Shown: positions 8,322-16,579 of the stretch, piece by piece
Numbering within the stretch: the first letter of the stretch is position 1
Layout of the letters: each line of letters opens with the position of its first letter
Assembly: GCA_017520545.1 (NCBI GenBank)
Contig: JAFXFM010000004.1
Location: 62,001 to 126,000, forward strand
Reading direction: 5' to 3'
Length of the DNA: 64,000 bases
From: Alistipes sp.
Lineage (GTDB): Bacteria > Bacteroidota > Bacteroidia > Bacteroidales > Rikenellaceae
Notes under the pieces: model-generated
Told to the model about the DNA's origin: nothing
Databases searched by the model: none
The model's input: the letters and a program-made list of their open reading frames with translations, nothing else
Translations under genes and position numbers: made by a program

Positions 8322-8683
8322 ACAAACTTTTTATATTGCGTGGAGACTTTCTTGCACAACCTATCCGGTGCTACGGGAAGAGCGATAAATTGATTTACCC
8401 CCTCTTCGAGTAGCGAAGTAACACTCTCCTCGGAGAGGTCGTGTGAGAGTACAAATATCTGTGGCAACGAGCCGCCCTGACGTATTCGGTTTATCGCGTC
8501 GGAGCCATTCATAAACATACGCACGTCGTCGGTCAGCAGCAAGTCGCACTTCGAAGTTTGGCAGATGCGGAACAGCTCCTCGCGCGAGGAGGAGGGGACA
8601 AAGAACGCCTCAACATTACTCAACAGACCACGTATCAGTGCTCGGAACTCGGCACGGAGCGAGTGAATTACGATTTTTCTCAT
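8318..8683 (-). CDS. stand-alone response-regulator receiver domain
   Basis: This is a 121-residue CheY-like receiver without an output domain. The beta-3 strand ends in LLLTDDVRMF, supplying a candidate phospho-acceptor Asp, and the beta-4 Ser is in VLSHD. The usual beta-5 Lys-Pro is replaced by LPV, and the acidic pair after beta-1 is missing (MRKIVIHSLRAE). Classical phosphorylation is therefore questionable, and it may be an atypical receiver. It is first in an operon with a HEAT-like and a glycosyltransferase-like membrane protein. No kinase gene is nearby. Confidence 0.75.
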   Translation of the reverse strand: MRKIVIHSLRAEFRALIRGLLSNVEAFFVPSSSREELFRICQTSKCDLLLTDDVRMFMNGSDAINRIRQGGSLPQIFVLSHDLSEESVTSLLEEGVNQFIALPVAPDRLCKKVSTQYKKFV

Positions 8684-8786
8684 TGCAAGCTATATTTTGC
8701 CTCTGGATAGAGCCAAAAATATGCCAAATCTCTAACAAGGGGAGTAAAAATATCGAGGCGTTCGACATTCGGCTCTCGATTTTTTA

Positions 8787-8794
8787 TATCTTTG
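8787..8794 (+). promoter_or_regulatory. -7 box of mqnC, predicted leaderless transcript
   Basis: TATCTTTG fits the TAnnTTTG consensus and ends only four bases before the mqnC ATG at 8799. With initiation about six bases downstream of such a box, the transcript would begin at or beside the start codon. No Shine-Dalgarno sequence can therefore be used. Confidence 0.55.
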
Positions 8795-8798
8795 CACT

Positions 8799-9890
8799 AT
8801 GAATTTGCAGAGGATATACGACCGAGCATTGGCGGGCGAGAGGATTACCCGCAAGGAGGCATTGCAGCTGTGGCACGAAGCACCGTTGCACGAGTTGGCG
8901 ACGTGGGCGGATAGGTTGCGCACTGTGAAGGTTGCCGACCCCGAGGTTGTAACCTGGCAGATTGACCGCAACGTAAACACTACGAATGTATGTATTTCGG
9001 GGTGTCGCTTCTGCAACTTCCACTGCAAACCTCACCAAACCGACCGCCACTACATAACATCGCTCGACGAATATATTCGCAAAACCGAGGAGATGTTTGC
9101 ACTCGGAGGCGACCAACTCCTGCTGCAAGGTGGTATGCACCCTGCGCTCGGCATCGAGTACTACGAGGAGTTGTTTTGCGCCCTCAAAGAGCGATTCCCA
9201 TCGCTTCGCCTCAACGCTCTCGGTGCGCCCGAGGTAGCTCATATCGCCAAGATAAGCAAAATTTCAACGCAAGAGGTGCTGGAGCGACTACGTAGTGCCG
9301 GACTCTCCTCACTCCCGGGTGCCGGAGCAGAGATTTTGGTAGAGCGAGTGCGCAAAATAATCTCTCCCGCAAAGCCGAGTGCCGAGGAGTGGTTGCGCGT
9401 GATGCACGAGGCTCACGAGATGAATATACCAACTACGGCTACGATGATGTATGGCCATATCGAAACCATTGAAGAGCGCATCGAACACCTCATTCGTCTA
9501 CGCGACCTCCAAGCCGAATGTCCCGAAGGGAACTACGGCTTTACGGCATTTATCCCCTGGATATTCCGTTCGGAGGGTACTCAACTCGAACAGATGGGCT
9601 ACACCACCCACTTCTCGCCTACGGAGTATCTGCGACTCATTGCCGTAGCGCGTTTAGTACTGAACAATATCCGCAACATTCAGGCGTCGTGGCTCACCGT
9701 AGGCAAACAGACGGCGCAGATGGCGCTCCACAGCGGTGCGAACGATATGGGCTCGATTATGATTGAGGAGAATGTCGTATCTTCCGCCGGCGCACACAAT
9801 CGTTTCGACCGCGAAGGCATACAGCAAGCCATACGAGAGGCGGGGTTCACTCCTCGACTGCGAAATCAGTTGTACGAATACAGAGATTGA
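8799..9890 (+). CDS. mqnC: dehypoxanthine futalosine cyclase (radical SAM)
   Basis: MqnC is a radical SAM enzyme of the futalosine menaquinone route; it closes the dehypoxanthine futalosine ring. The cluster-binding CxxxCxxC is at Cys65, Cys69 and Cys72 (CISGCRFC). Next come LLQGGMHPALGIEYYE and a C-terminal block typical of the MqnC/MqnE/CofH group. At 363 residues it matches MqnC. MqnE is the main alternative, but the order and length favour MqnC. The gene stands alone with its own promoter, and its stop abuts the convergent rimM. Confidence 0.9.
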   Translation: MNLQRIYDRALAGERITRKEALQLWHEAPLHELATWADRLRTVKVADPEVVTWQIDRNVNTTNVCISGCRFCNFHCKPHQTDRHYITSLDEYIRKTEEMFALGGDQLLLQGGMHPALGIEYYEELFCALKERFPSLRLNALGAPEVAHIAKISKISTQEVLERLRSAGLSSLPGAGAEILVERVRKIISPAKPSAEEWLRVMHEAHEMNIPTTATMMYGHIETIEERIEHLIRLRDLQAECPEGNYGFTAFIPWIFRSEGTQLEQMGYTTHFSPTEYLRLIAVARLVLNNIRNIQASWLTVGKQTAQMALHSGANDMGSIMIEENVVSSAGAHNRFDREGIQQAIREAGFTPRLRNQLYEYRD

Positions 9891-10379
9891 CTACTCTATT
9901 AACCCTTCGGGTAGGACAAACTTTATCGTTCTACCCTCGAAATCTATCGCTGCGATAAACTCCTCGACGGCGGGAATAAGATGACGTTTGCCTTGAAGTT
10001 CAATTTCGAAGAGCGGATTGAACTCGTTGTCGTAGAAATCGACTATTTCGCCTTTGGAACGACCTATGCGCACGGTAAAACCGATAAGGTCGTCAAAATA
10101 GAACTCGTCGCTGTCGCCCTCCTCCACTTCGAGCATCAGTTCGTGGTCGAGAATCATCTCGGCACGCTTCTCGTTGTCGATATCGGCAAATGCCACAACA
10201 GCACTGCGCTGACCACGACGAGCAAATGAATCACAAAAAAGAGGAACTACCAACTCCTCCACTTTCGTGAAGAAGGGTTGTTCCTCCCAATTGAAGTTGT
10301 CGGGCAGGGTATCGTAGAGGTTTATTACGACCTCCCCCTTTACTCCGAAGAGTTTGGTTATGCGCCCTACCGTCAGCAT
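9891..10379 (-). CDS. rimM: 16S rRNA processing protein RimM
   Basis: RimM binds S19 and assists maturation of the 30S head. The 162-residue protein has an N-terminal RimM domain (VGRITKLFGVKGEVVI) and a C-terminal PRC barrel (FDDLIGFTVRIG to HLIPAVEEFIAAID). It follows rpsP by 8 bases, the common rpsP-rimM arrangement, so the two are cotranscribed. The gene ends head-on against mqnC with no spacer. Confidence 0.95.
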   Translation of the reverse strand: MLTVGRITKLFGVKGEVVINLYDTLPDNFNWEEQPFFTKVEELVVPLFCDSFARRGQRSAVVAFADIDNEKRAEMILDHELMLEVEEGDSDEFYFDDLIGFTVRIGRSKGEIVDFYDNEFNPLFEIELQGKRHLIPAVEEFIAAIDFEGRTIKFVLPEGLIE

Positions 10380-10387
10380 CTTTTGAC

Positions 10388-10933
10388 CTACTCCTCAGCA
10401 GGTGTCTCGGTTGCCTCCTCAGCCGGAGCCTCCTCGGTTGCCTCTGCAGCAGCAGCGGCAGCCTCAGCCTCGGCAGCAGCCTTGCGCTCTGCAATAGCAG
10501 CAGCACGAGCCTCCTTAATTGCAGCCTCAGCAGTAAGGCGAGCCTTCTTGTCGGCGTTAGCCTCAGCAGCCAACTTGTTTACCTTAGCGGTAACCTTGCC
10601 CTCCTTCTCACCAAGCCACTTGTTGAACTTAGCCTCAGCATCGCTCTCCGAGAAAGCGCCCTTAGCTACGCCACCGAGCAGGTGTTTCTTGTACAACACG
10701 CCCTTGTACGAGAGAATCGCACGAGCAGTGTCAGTAGGTTGTGCGCCCTTCATTAACCAACCCAAAGCTTGCTCGAAGTTAAGGTCGATCGTAGCAGGAT
10801 TCGTGTTTGGGTTGTAAGTACCCAACTTCTCGATAAACTTACCATCACGTGGCGCTCTGCTATCTGCAACGACAATGTGATAGAAAGCGTAACCCTTCTT
10901 ACCGTGTCGTGCCAAACGAATTTTAACAGCCAT
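10388..10933 (-). CDS. rpsP: 30S ribosomal protein S16 with long Ala/Glu-rich tail
   Basis: S16 is an assembly protein of the 30S subunit. Residues 1-85 match the family: [13 protein letters not shown] at the start, [11 protein letters not shown], and a GAQPTDTA segment. Beyond this there is an extension of about 95 residues, first Lys-rich and then almost entirely Ala and Glu (from about 130 to 181). Extended S16 proteins are known in Bacteroidetes; the function of the tail is not known to me. The protein is about twice the length of the E. coli one. It is the promoter-proximal gene of rpsP-rimM. Confidence 0.96.
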   Translation of the reverse strand: MAVKIRLARHGKKGYAFYHIVVADSRAPRDGKFIEKLGTYNPNTNPATIDLNFEQALGWLMKGAQPTDTARAILSYKGVLYKKHLLGGVAKGAFSESDAEAKFNKWLGEKEGKVTAKVNKLAAEANADKKARLTAEAAIKEARAAAIAERKAAAEAEAAAAAAEATEEAPAEEATETPAEE

Positions 10934-10997
10934 AATGCTATAAAATTTTAATTGTTAATAAATGGTTTCCACTAACCCACAAAAGGTTAATCGGCTG

Positions 10998-11005
10998 CAA
11001 AGGTA
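10998..11005 (-). promoter_or_regulatory. -7 promoter box of rpsP-rimM
   Basis: CAAAGGTA reads TACCTTTG on the minus strand, a good TAnnTTTG match, 65 bases upstream of the rpsP start. This leaves room for a short leader. Just beyond it lies an AAAACGG heptamer tract. Confidence 0.6.
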
Positions 11006-11017
11006 GTAAAAAAACTT

Positions 11018-11043
11018 AAAACGGAAAACGGAAAACGGAAAAC
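11018..11043. repeat. heptamer tract, AAAACGG units
   Basis: Three and a half copies of AAAACGG stand between the rpsP promoter and the next transcription unit. The reverse complement of the same unit (TTTTCCG) forms the tract at 30333-30368. Confidence 0.85.
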
Positions 11044-11068
11044 TTTTTGATTTTTCGGCAATTTCCAC

Positions 11069-11076
11069 TATATTTG
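11069..11076 (+). promoter_or_regulatory. -7 box upstream of a structured intergenic transcript
   Basis: TATATTTG matches TAnnTTTG. Its position predicts transcription from about 11083, some 240 bases before the next coding start, so the transcript would contain the long hairpin described at 11080-11325. Confidence 0.55.
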
Positions 11077-11079
11077 CGA

Positions 11080-11325
11080 TGACAGATGGGGCAAAAACCT
11101 CTATGTCAAGTACATATTTAATGTTTAATTTGCATCTTTTTGTCCCATAAACTTCGCAATTTATTGACACAAAGAAAAGCAAAACAAACACCACCGGATA
11201 CCACATTGGCATTTTGTATGCAAAATGTGTGTTCTGCGTGGGTTGTTTGCACTGTTTATCTTTTGTGTCAGGTAGCGAAGACCTTTGGGGCAGGATAGGC
11301 AGATGCGGCAACCTACGTTTTTTTT
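11080..11325 (+). ncRNA. predicted long irregular hairpin RNA or leader
   Basis: Nested complementary segments run through the region: GCATCT 11132-11137 with AGATGC 11301-11306; TGTCCCA 11141 with TGGGGCA 11286 (one G-U); CTTCGC 11152 with GCGAAG 11275; TGACACAAA 11165 with TTTGTGTCA 11262; CAAACA 11185 with TGTTTG 11244; and an apical CACATT/AATGTG hairpin. A smaller TGACA/TGTCA hairpin comes first. Eight T residues follow at 11318-11325, directly before the next ATG. The roughly 175-nt rod with internal loops resembles 6S RNA in shape, but there is no sequence proof. It could instead be the leader of the downstream gene. Confidence 0.55.
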
Positions 11326-11808
11326 ATGATTTTTATTGACGAAAACGATATGTTCGGAAACTATGAACTGCTCGAAAAGCCCATAGTTTCGTTTATGGCG
11401 GCAAGCGATACGCCCGAAGAGCTTTGGCAAAGGGTTGAAAGGTGGTTGGAGAGTGAGATTTTCGGTACCGACAAGGCTATTTTGAGCCACTTCGAAACAC
11501 CTTTCGAAAAGCGAGTACTGCAACTACTGCTCGAACGCAAACACCCACTGATACTATTCACCTATCGCTCAACCGACAGAGGCTCTCTTCTCGAACTGAA
11601 TATATCTCCCACCAACGCACAATGTCTTGTTTTAAGTTATCGCCCATCGCCCGATGCGCCGCAATGCAAACAAACCGAAAATCTACGTATGGCTGTGATT
11701 AATCTCGCAGACGAATTTGTCTCAATCGGAGCAACCTCTGACAACAATATCCTCTCAATACTCGACCTTCATCGCAAATCTCCGCAAAAGCCACACCGAA
11801 TGTTGTAA
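11326..11808 (+). CDS. hypothetical protein, possibly DprA/Smf-like Rossmann domain
   Basis: This 160-residue protein starts with FGNYELLEKPIVSFMAASDTPEEL, followed by ILSHFETPFEKRVLQLLLERKHPLILFTYRS. This resembles small DprA-like proteins of Bacteroidales (a strand followed by PxEK and a hydrophobic strand), but the glycine-rich loop of true DprA is not evident. I rate the family assignment as weak. The ATG at 11326 sits immediately after a run of eight T; the in-frame ATG at 11350 is a possible start if that run ends an upstream RNA. The gene stands alone before the ZIP transporter. Confidence 0.6.
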   Translation: MIFIDENDMFGNYELLEKPIVSFMAASDTPEELWQRVERWLESEIFGTDKAILSHFETPFEKRVLQLLLERKHPLILFTYRSTDRGSLLELNISPTNAQCLVLSYRPSPDAPQCKQTENLRMAVINLADEFVSIGATSDNNILSILDLHRKSPQKPHRML

Positions 11809-11825
11809 TTTTGCACCTAATTTGC

Positions 11826-11833
11826 TACCTTTG
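11826..11833 (+). promoter_or_regulatory. -7 box upstream of the ZIP transporter
   Basis: TACCTTTG matches TAnnTTTG and lies 21 bases upstream of the ATG at 11855. The ZIP gene is therefore probably transcribed on its own. Confidence 0.55.
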
Positions 11834-11854
11834 CCGTTGTAAAGAGCAACAAAT

Positions 11855-12640
11855 ATGAACATTTCGGAGATTATACCATTACTTTTAATTCCGTTCGCGG
11901 GCACTGTAATTGGCGCAGGGTCGGCACTCTTCCTCGGCGAAAAATTCGCCGTGCGCATACAGCGTGCGCTACTTGGTTTTGCCTCGGGAGTGATGGTTGC
12001 CGCCTCGGTCTGGTCGTTGCTCATACCCGCAATGAACGAATCGGTGGAGATGGGCAAGTTCGCTTGGGTACCAGCCGCTGTGGGTCTATTACTCGGTGTA
12101 CTCTTTATGCTCGCACTCGACACCTTCACTCCGCATCTCCACCCCGATAGCGACACGCCCGAAGGTCCGAAATCGAAGTTGGGACGCTCCTCGATGTTGG
12201 TAATGGCGGTTACACTGCACAATATCCCCGAAGGTATGGCAGTGGGCGTTGTGGCGGCAGGAGTATTGACGGGTGAGGTGGGTATGACCTTCGCAGGCGC
12301 GTTGGCTCTCGCCATTGGTCTTGCCCTGCAAAATATCCCCGAAGGTGCTATCATATCGCTTCCGTTGCGAGCCTCGGGCAACTCAAAGGGTCGCGCCTTT
12401 GGCTATGGCGCACTCTCGGGCTTGGTCGAGCCCATCGCAGCCGTTTTGACCATTCTCTGCATCGAGTATCTTATAGGCATATACCCCTATATGCTCGCCT
12501 TCGCTGCGGGCGCAATGATATATGTCGTTGTCGAGGAGTTAATTCCTCAATCGCACAATGGCGAACACTCGAATATCCCGACCATAGCCTTCGCCATAGG
12601 TTTCGCACTGATGATGGTGCTCGACGTGGCGTTGGGATAG
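11855..12640 (+). CDS. ZIP family divalent metal transporter
   Basis: This 261-residue inner-membrane transporter has eight predicted helices and the ZIP signature repeated as HNIPEG in helix 4 and QNIPEG in helix 5, the residues that form the binuclear metal site. A short His-containing loop (FTPHLHPDSD) lies between helices 3 and 4. The family imports Zn, Fe or Mn; the ZupT/GufA branch is the nearest in layout. The length is normal. Neighbours do not indicate which metal is used. Confidence 0.93.
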   Translation: MNISEIIPLLLIPFAGTVIGAGSALFLGEKFAVRIQRALLGFASGVMVAASVWSLLIPAMNESVEMGKFAWVPAAVGLLLGVLFMLALDTFTPHLHPDSDTPEGPKSKLGRSSMLVMAVTLHNIPEGMAVGVVAAGVLTGEVGMTFAGALALAIGLALQNIPEGAIISLPLRASGNSKGRAFGYGALSGLVEPIAAVLTILCIEYLIGIYPYMLAFAAGAMIYVVVEELIPQSHNGEHSNIPTIAFAIGFALMMVLDVALG

Positions 12641-12718
12641 TCCCAAAACCGCATAGGTATAAATACCTATTTACGCTTCAAAAGCCCCAAATTCGGAACA
12701 TCAAAGGAGTTTTTTGGT

Positions 12719-12726
12719 TATATTTG
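12719..12726 (+). promoter_or_regulatory. -7 box upstream of the DUF819 gene
   Basis: TATATTTG matches TAnnTTTG, 37 bases before the start codon at 12764. It probably drives the DUF819 gene and the outer-membrane barrel gene, which follow 7 bases apart. Confidence 0.55.
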
Positions 12727-12763
12727 CGCCTGTTATTATGGACAGAAACGAATTATAACCCAT

Positions 12764-13981
12764 ATGTTACTGACAATTTTCAACTATTTGTGGCTCGTAG
12801 CGATGTTCTGCCTTATTCCGGCGGGGGTGCTATGGTTGTGCCGAAAGTATTCGTGGTTGGACAAGATCGGTCCCGTAATGATTCTCTACGTCATCGGTTT
12901 GGTATTTGCAAATATACCAATGCCGGAGGAGATCAAGACGCTGCAAAACATTATCCCAACCATTATGATTCCGCTGGCTATCCCGATGATGCTATTCGGT
13001 TGCACCTTCAAGACCAGCGAGGTTTCATTGCAAATCAGATTGGTTACGAGTGGCGTAATATCGGTGTGTGTGGCGATTGTTGGCGGTTATCTGCTCTTCG
13101 GTCAAGAGTTTACGGATGGTGCCGAAATCGGTGGAATGCTGGCAGGAAAATGTACTGGCGGAACTCTCAATGCCGCAGCTTTGAAGGTGGGACTCGGCAT
13201 CGGAGATGAGACCTATCTTTTGCTCACCACCTACGACATTGTTATCTGCTTTTTCTACTTCGTATTCCTTTTGGGTGGCGGTATTCGTATGTTCCGCTGG
13301 TTGTACGGCGAAAAGACCAAGCGCACCATCTCGGCAGAGGATACCGAGGCTATCAAGCAGGAGATGGCAGCCGTAAAGGCGAATCCTTACAAAGGTTTGT
13401 GGTCGAAAGCGGGCTTTGCGCAGATGGGTAAGGTCCTCGGCTTAACTATTGTGGTTGTTATTATAGGTGCAGCGATATCCTACCTTATCGGTTGGATATT
13501 CGGAGCCGATTTGGCAACCTTTATGAACCTGGAGAAGGGCGGCTGGTTTATGGCACCATTTATCCTCGTACTCACAACACTCGGCATTGCTCTCTCGTTC
13601 TGGAAGCCGGTGAAGAAGCTCGATAAGAGTTACGACCTCGGAATGTATCTTATATACATCTTCTCGTTGGCAATTGCCTCGATGGCGGACCTCTCGAAAA
13701 TGGATATTATGAAGGATCTGAATATGATAGCGTTCCTTGCCTTCACAATCTTTGTGTCGCTCTTCATTCACGCAATTATTTGTAGATTGTTCCGTGTGAA
13801 TGCCGACTCGATGGTCATCTCGTCGGTGGCATTTATCAACTCGCCACCGTTCGTACCTATGATATCGAATGCTATGAAAAACCGAGCAGCCCTCGTTACG
13901 GGTATCAGCTCCGGCTTGATAGGATATGCGGTAGGTAACTACCTTGGTATTCTGATGGCTAAATTGTTACATTTAATTTAA
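12764..13981 (+). CDS. DUF819 family integral membrane protein
   Basis: This 405-residue protein with about ten membrane helices belongs to the DUF819 (YjcL-like) family, thought to be transporters with an inverted-repeat fold. Visible landmarks are MIPLAIPMMLFGC, the glycine-rich GGMLAGKCTGGTLNAAAL in the first half and SVAFINSPPFVPMISNA near the end. The substrate is unknown to me. It is followed after 7 bases by an Omp85-type barrel, so the pair may be cotranscribed, though a functional link is not evident. Confidence 0.85.
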   Translation: MLLTIFNYLWLVAMFCLIPAGVLWLCRKYSWLDKIGPVMILYVIGLVFANIPMPEEIKTLQNIIPTIMIPLAIPMMLFGCTFKTSEVSLQIRLVTSGVISVCVAIVGGYLLFGQEFTDGAEIGGMLAGKCTGGTLNAAALKVGLGIGDETYLLLTTYDIVICFFYFVFLLGGGIRMFRWLYGEKTKRTISAEDTEAIKQEMAAVKANPYKGLWSKAGFAQMGKVLGLTIVVVIIGAAISYLIGWIFGADLATFMNLEKGGWFMAPFILVLTTLGIALSFWKPVKKLDKSYDLGMYLIYIFSLAIASMADLSKMDIMKDLNMIAFLAFTIFVSLFIHAIICRLFRVNADSMVISSVAFINSPPFVPMISNAMKNRAALVTGISSGLIGYAVGNYLGILMAKLLHLI

Positions 13982-13988
13982 GAATTTT

Positions 13989-15527
13989 ATGCGTAAATTT
14001 TTCGCTTTGGCACTCGCTGCCATAATGTTTGTTTCGTTCGACGCCTCGGCAGAGCCTAAAAAGGAGAAGACTGCGACCAAGGTGGAGCAGAAGTCGGACA
14101 AAAAGGTAAAGCAAAAGACGAAGGACAAGGAGGTTGCTACAGACGACAAGAAGCAGACCGTAAAGAAGGGTTGGAACTTTGCTCCATTCCCATCTATCGG
14201 CTACAACAGCGACACGGGTTTCCAGATTGGTGCATTGTGCGAGATTTTCGACTACGGCGACGGCTCGACCTACCCTGCCTACAAGCACAAGTTCAATGTC
14301 GATTTGTCGTGGACAACCAAAGACCAAGTTAAGCTCCACTTCTTCTACGACTCGAAATACCTTATCCCGAAGGTGCGCCTTACATTTGCTGCAACCTATA
14401 TCCTTGCGCAGATGTATCCGTTTATGGGCTTCAACGGCAGCGCTTCGCCATACTACACCGACCTCGCAAGCGGTAAGAAGCAGATGAATCGCGTAGCGAT
14501 GTACAACGTAAAGCGTAATTCGATGCGTATAATGGCGGACTTTCAGGGTGATATTCTTCCGAATTTCCGTTGGGCGGCAGGTATCTCGTATTGGTGGTAC
14601 GACATACAGAATATATCGTTGAAGAAGAAGGGTGCTACGGCTTACGACTCGACCTTTGCGAACGACTATCTCACCACGCAGGGCATCAACTCGCCGTCGT
14701 TGTGGCAGTTGTATCAGCGTGCAGGTCTTATCCACGCAAACGAGGCACACGGAGGTCATCACCTCGAATTGAAGGCGGGTTTGGTATACGACAGCCGTGA
14801 GCACGAGGCGGACCCTTCGCGCGGTATTTGGGCAGAGGTCTATGCCTACGGCTCGCCCGACATCCTCAACGGTCGTGGTAAAGATGGCTACCACTACTTG
14901 AAGTTGGCGGCTCACTTCCGCCACTACGTACCTGTTTGGCAGGATAAAATCACCTTCGCATACCACCTCGCATATCAGGGCAAGTTGGCAGGAAATGCGC
15001 CATACTACACATTGCAGAATATCAACACCCTCTATCTCCGCCAGATTATCTCGGACGGACTCGGAAGTATCAATACAGTGCGCGGCGTGCCATACAACAG
15101 CGTAATTGGCGACGGATATGCGTGGGCAAATATCGAGATGCGATTTAAAATTGTGTCGTTCCGCTTTATCAAGCAGAACTTCTACCTCGCTACAAACCCA
15201 TTCTTCGATATCGGTGGTTGCGTTCAACCTTACCGCCTCGACGAGATGGAGAAGATTCGTCAGACAGGTCAGACACTCTCGGGCGAGCCACTCTCGAATG
15301 CGGAGTTGAACCTCATCTATACGGGCGTGCATCGCAAGGTGCATATGAGCGCCGGCTTGGGTTTGAAGTTGGCTATGAATCGCAACTTTATCCTCTCGGC
15401 TGAGGTTGCAGTGCCACTCAACACAAAGGTTTACACCAACACCAACTTAAATGTTCCGGTGTCGGAGTTAAAAATGAAAAACAGCTATAAACCCGGTGTA
15501 AATATCGGTTTGAACTATATTTTCTAA
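13989..15527 (+). CDS. Omp85-superfamily outer-membrane barrel (BamA/TamA-like, no POTRA)
   Basis: This 512-residue protein has a signal peptide (cleavage after FDASA) and then a strikingly Lys-rich linker of about 40 residues (KKEKTATKVEQKSDKK). The rest is barrel-like, with alternating aromatic strands, a SINTVRGVPYN segment resembling the VRGF/Y motif of Omp85 L6, and a C-terminal Phe. There is no room for POTRA domains, so it is a patatin-less surface-antigen type barrel rather than BamA itself. It is coupled to the DUF819 gene and a strong terminator follows. The cargo or role is unknown. Confidence 0.8.
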   Translation: MRKFFALALAAIMFVSFDASAEPKKEKTATKVEQKSDKKVKQKTKDKEVATDDKKQTVKKGWNFAPFPSIGYNSDTGFQIGALCEIFDYGDGSTYPAYKHKFNVDLSWTTKDQVKLHFFYDSKYLIPKVRLTFAATYILAQMYPFMGFNGSASPYYTDLASGKKQMNRVAMYNVKRNSMRIMADFQGDILPNFRWAAGISYWWYDIQNISLKKKGATAYDSTFANDYLTTQGINSPSLWQLYQRAGLIHANEAHGGHHLELKAGLVYDSREHEADPSRGIWAEVYAYGSPDILNGRGKDGYHYLKLAAHFRHYVPVWQDKITFAYHLAYQGKLAGNAPYYTLQNINTLYLRQIISDGLGSINTVRGVPYNSVIGDGYAWANIEMRFKIVSFRFIKQNFYLATNPFFDIGGCVQPYRLDEMEKIRQTGQTLSGEPLSNAELNLIYTGVHRKVHMSAGLGLKLAMNRNFILSAEVAVPLNTKVYTNTNLNVPVSELKMKNSYKPGVNIGLNYIF

Positions 15528-15578
15528 ACTAAAATAGAGCTGTTTACACTCAAAAACGTTACAAGTGCACACCCTCCT

Positions 15579-15608
15579 AAATCCCCCGTTCAAAGCGGGG
15601 GATTTTTT
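15579..15608 (+). terminator. rho-independent terminator after the Omp85 barrel gene
   Basis: AAATCCCCCG pairs with CGGGGGATTT over a 7-base loop, followed by a T run. It lies about 50 bases after the stop. Confidence 0.85.
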
Positions 15609-15712
15609 AGTATAATGGTCGGAAAAGAGGAAATTTTGCACCTTGCTGTAAATGATGTATAATTAGTGAAATAAATTTGGATTAAATTATGATAATAATG
15701 TAAAATTATTAT

Positions 15713-15720
15713 TACCTTTG
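15713..15720 (+). promoter_or_regulatory. -7 box for the lipoprotein/L,D-transpeptidase pair
   Basis: TACCTTTG matches TAnnTTTG and stands 31 bases before the ATG at 15752, after the terminator of the previous unit. Confidence 0.6.
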
Positions 15721-15751
15721 TCTGAGAAATTAATTTTAACCCAATATAGCA

Positions 15752-16561
15752 ATGAAACTATTGAACAAACTTGCAACAAAATGGTTACAGAATGCGGTTA
15801 TTGTTATTGCCGCACTCGTGCTTGTTGGTTGCGGCTCATCATCTCTATCGTATGAGCCTTGGACCGATTTGTCTAACCACTTCAATCTCGATGCGATTGA
15901 GGTTTCGGGATATCAAGCGCGTTTCAACTCCTACGACATCAGTCAGGGCAGAGCGCCATACGTAAGCCCGCTCCTCGACGATAGAGAGTATTTTGTTACC
16001 GTGCTTGGTACAAATGTGGTACTTCGCTCGCAGCCAAAAGTCTCGGCAGCAACAAAGATTGGCACAGTTAATACGGGCGACGTCCTCACCACAAGAGGCA
16101 GCTCGGTATATTTCAACGACAAGTATTGGAACTACGTGTATGTTAGTTCGGGACGTAGCGCAGGTCGCTATGGTTACGTATGTACCGACTACATCATCGA
16201 GCAGGAGAAGTACAAGGTTGTAAGGGAGTATGTCTTTACCTCGCGTTCGAATATGAGCATCAAGACCGAAAGCAAGTATCTGAATGCAATTGGTGATATT
16301 CTCCTCAAACTGAATGTAAACAGATCCCTCAAGAATCTTCTCGTCGAGTTGCACGACACGGCACGATGGCATCAGCACGATATCGTTACGTTCCGAATCA
16401 CCGACATTAACTCGAGACAGAACAACTCGTTGCTCGCTGTTGTTCAGTTCGCCCAGGGAACCAACGACTATGTTGTGCTTGGAGTTGTTCCGGGCAGCCA
16501 CATTTACGATGTTTCTCCTATGCCTAATGGTTCGTACGACATCCATTTCTCAATCGAATAA
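15752..16561 (+). CDS. SH3-domain lipoprotein
   Basis: This is a 269-residue lipoprotein: a long hydrophobic leader ends in LVGC (Cys27). Residues about 85-150 form a bacterial SH3 domain (TVLGTNVVLRSQPKVSAATKIGTVNTGD to YVYV and GYVCTDYI), a module that usually binds peptidoglycan. The C-terminal part (about 160-269) is unfamiliar to me. The gene is 18 bases upstream of an L,D-transpeptidase with LysM domains, so a cell-wall role is likely (inference). Confidence 0.8.
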   Translation: MKLLNKLATKWLQNAVIVIAALVLVGCGSSSLSYEPWTDLSNHFNLDAIEVSGYQARFNSYDISQGRAPYVSPLLDDREYFVTVLGTNVVLRSQPKVSAATKIGTVNTGDVLTTRGSSVYFNDKYWNYVYVSSGRSAGRYGYVCTDYIIEQEKYKVVREYVFTSRSNMSIKTESKYLNAIGDILLKLNVNRSLKNLLVELHDTARWHQHDIVTFRITDINSRQNNSLLAVVQFAQGTNDYVVLGVVPGSHIYDVSPMPNGSYDIHFSIE

Positions 16562-16579
16562 AATAAAAATATCTATATT

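Noticed and set aside
10955..11523. Two minus-strand ORFs (118 and 120 codons) in the rpsP spacer
   Set aside because: They cross the AAAACGG repeat tract, the long hairpin and the DprA-like gene, and show no protein features.
14179..14487. 102-codon ORF inside the Omp85 barrel gene, and many similar internal ORFs
   Set aside because: They are shadows of well-supported genes in another frame, with no independent features.
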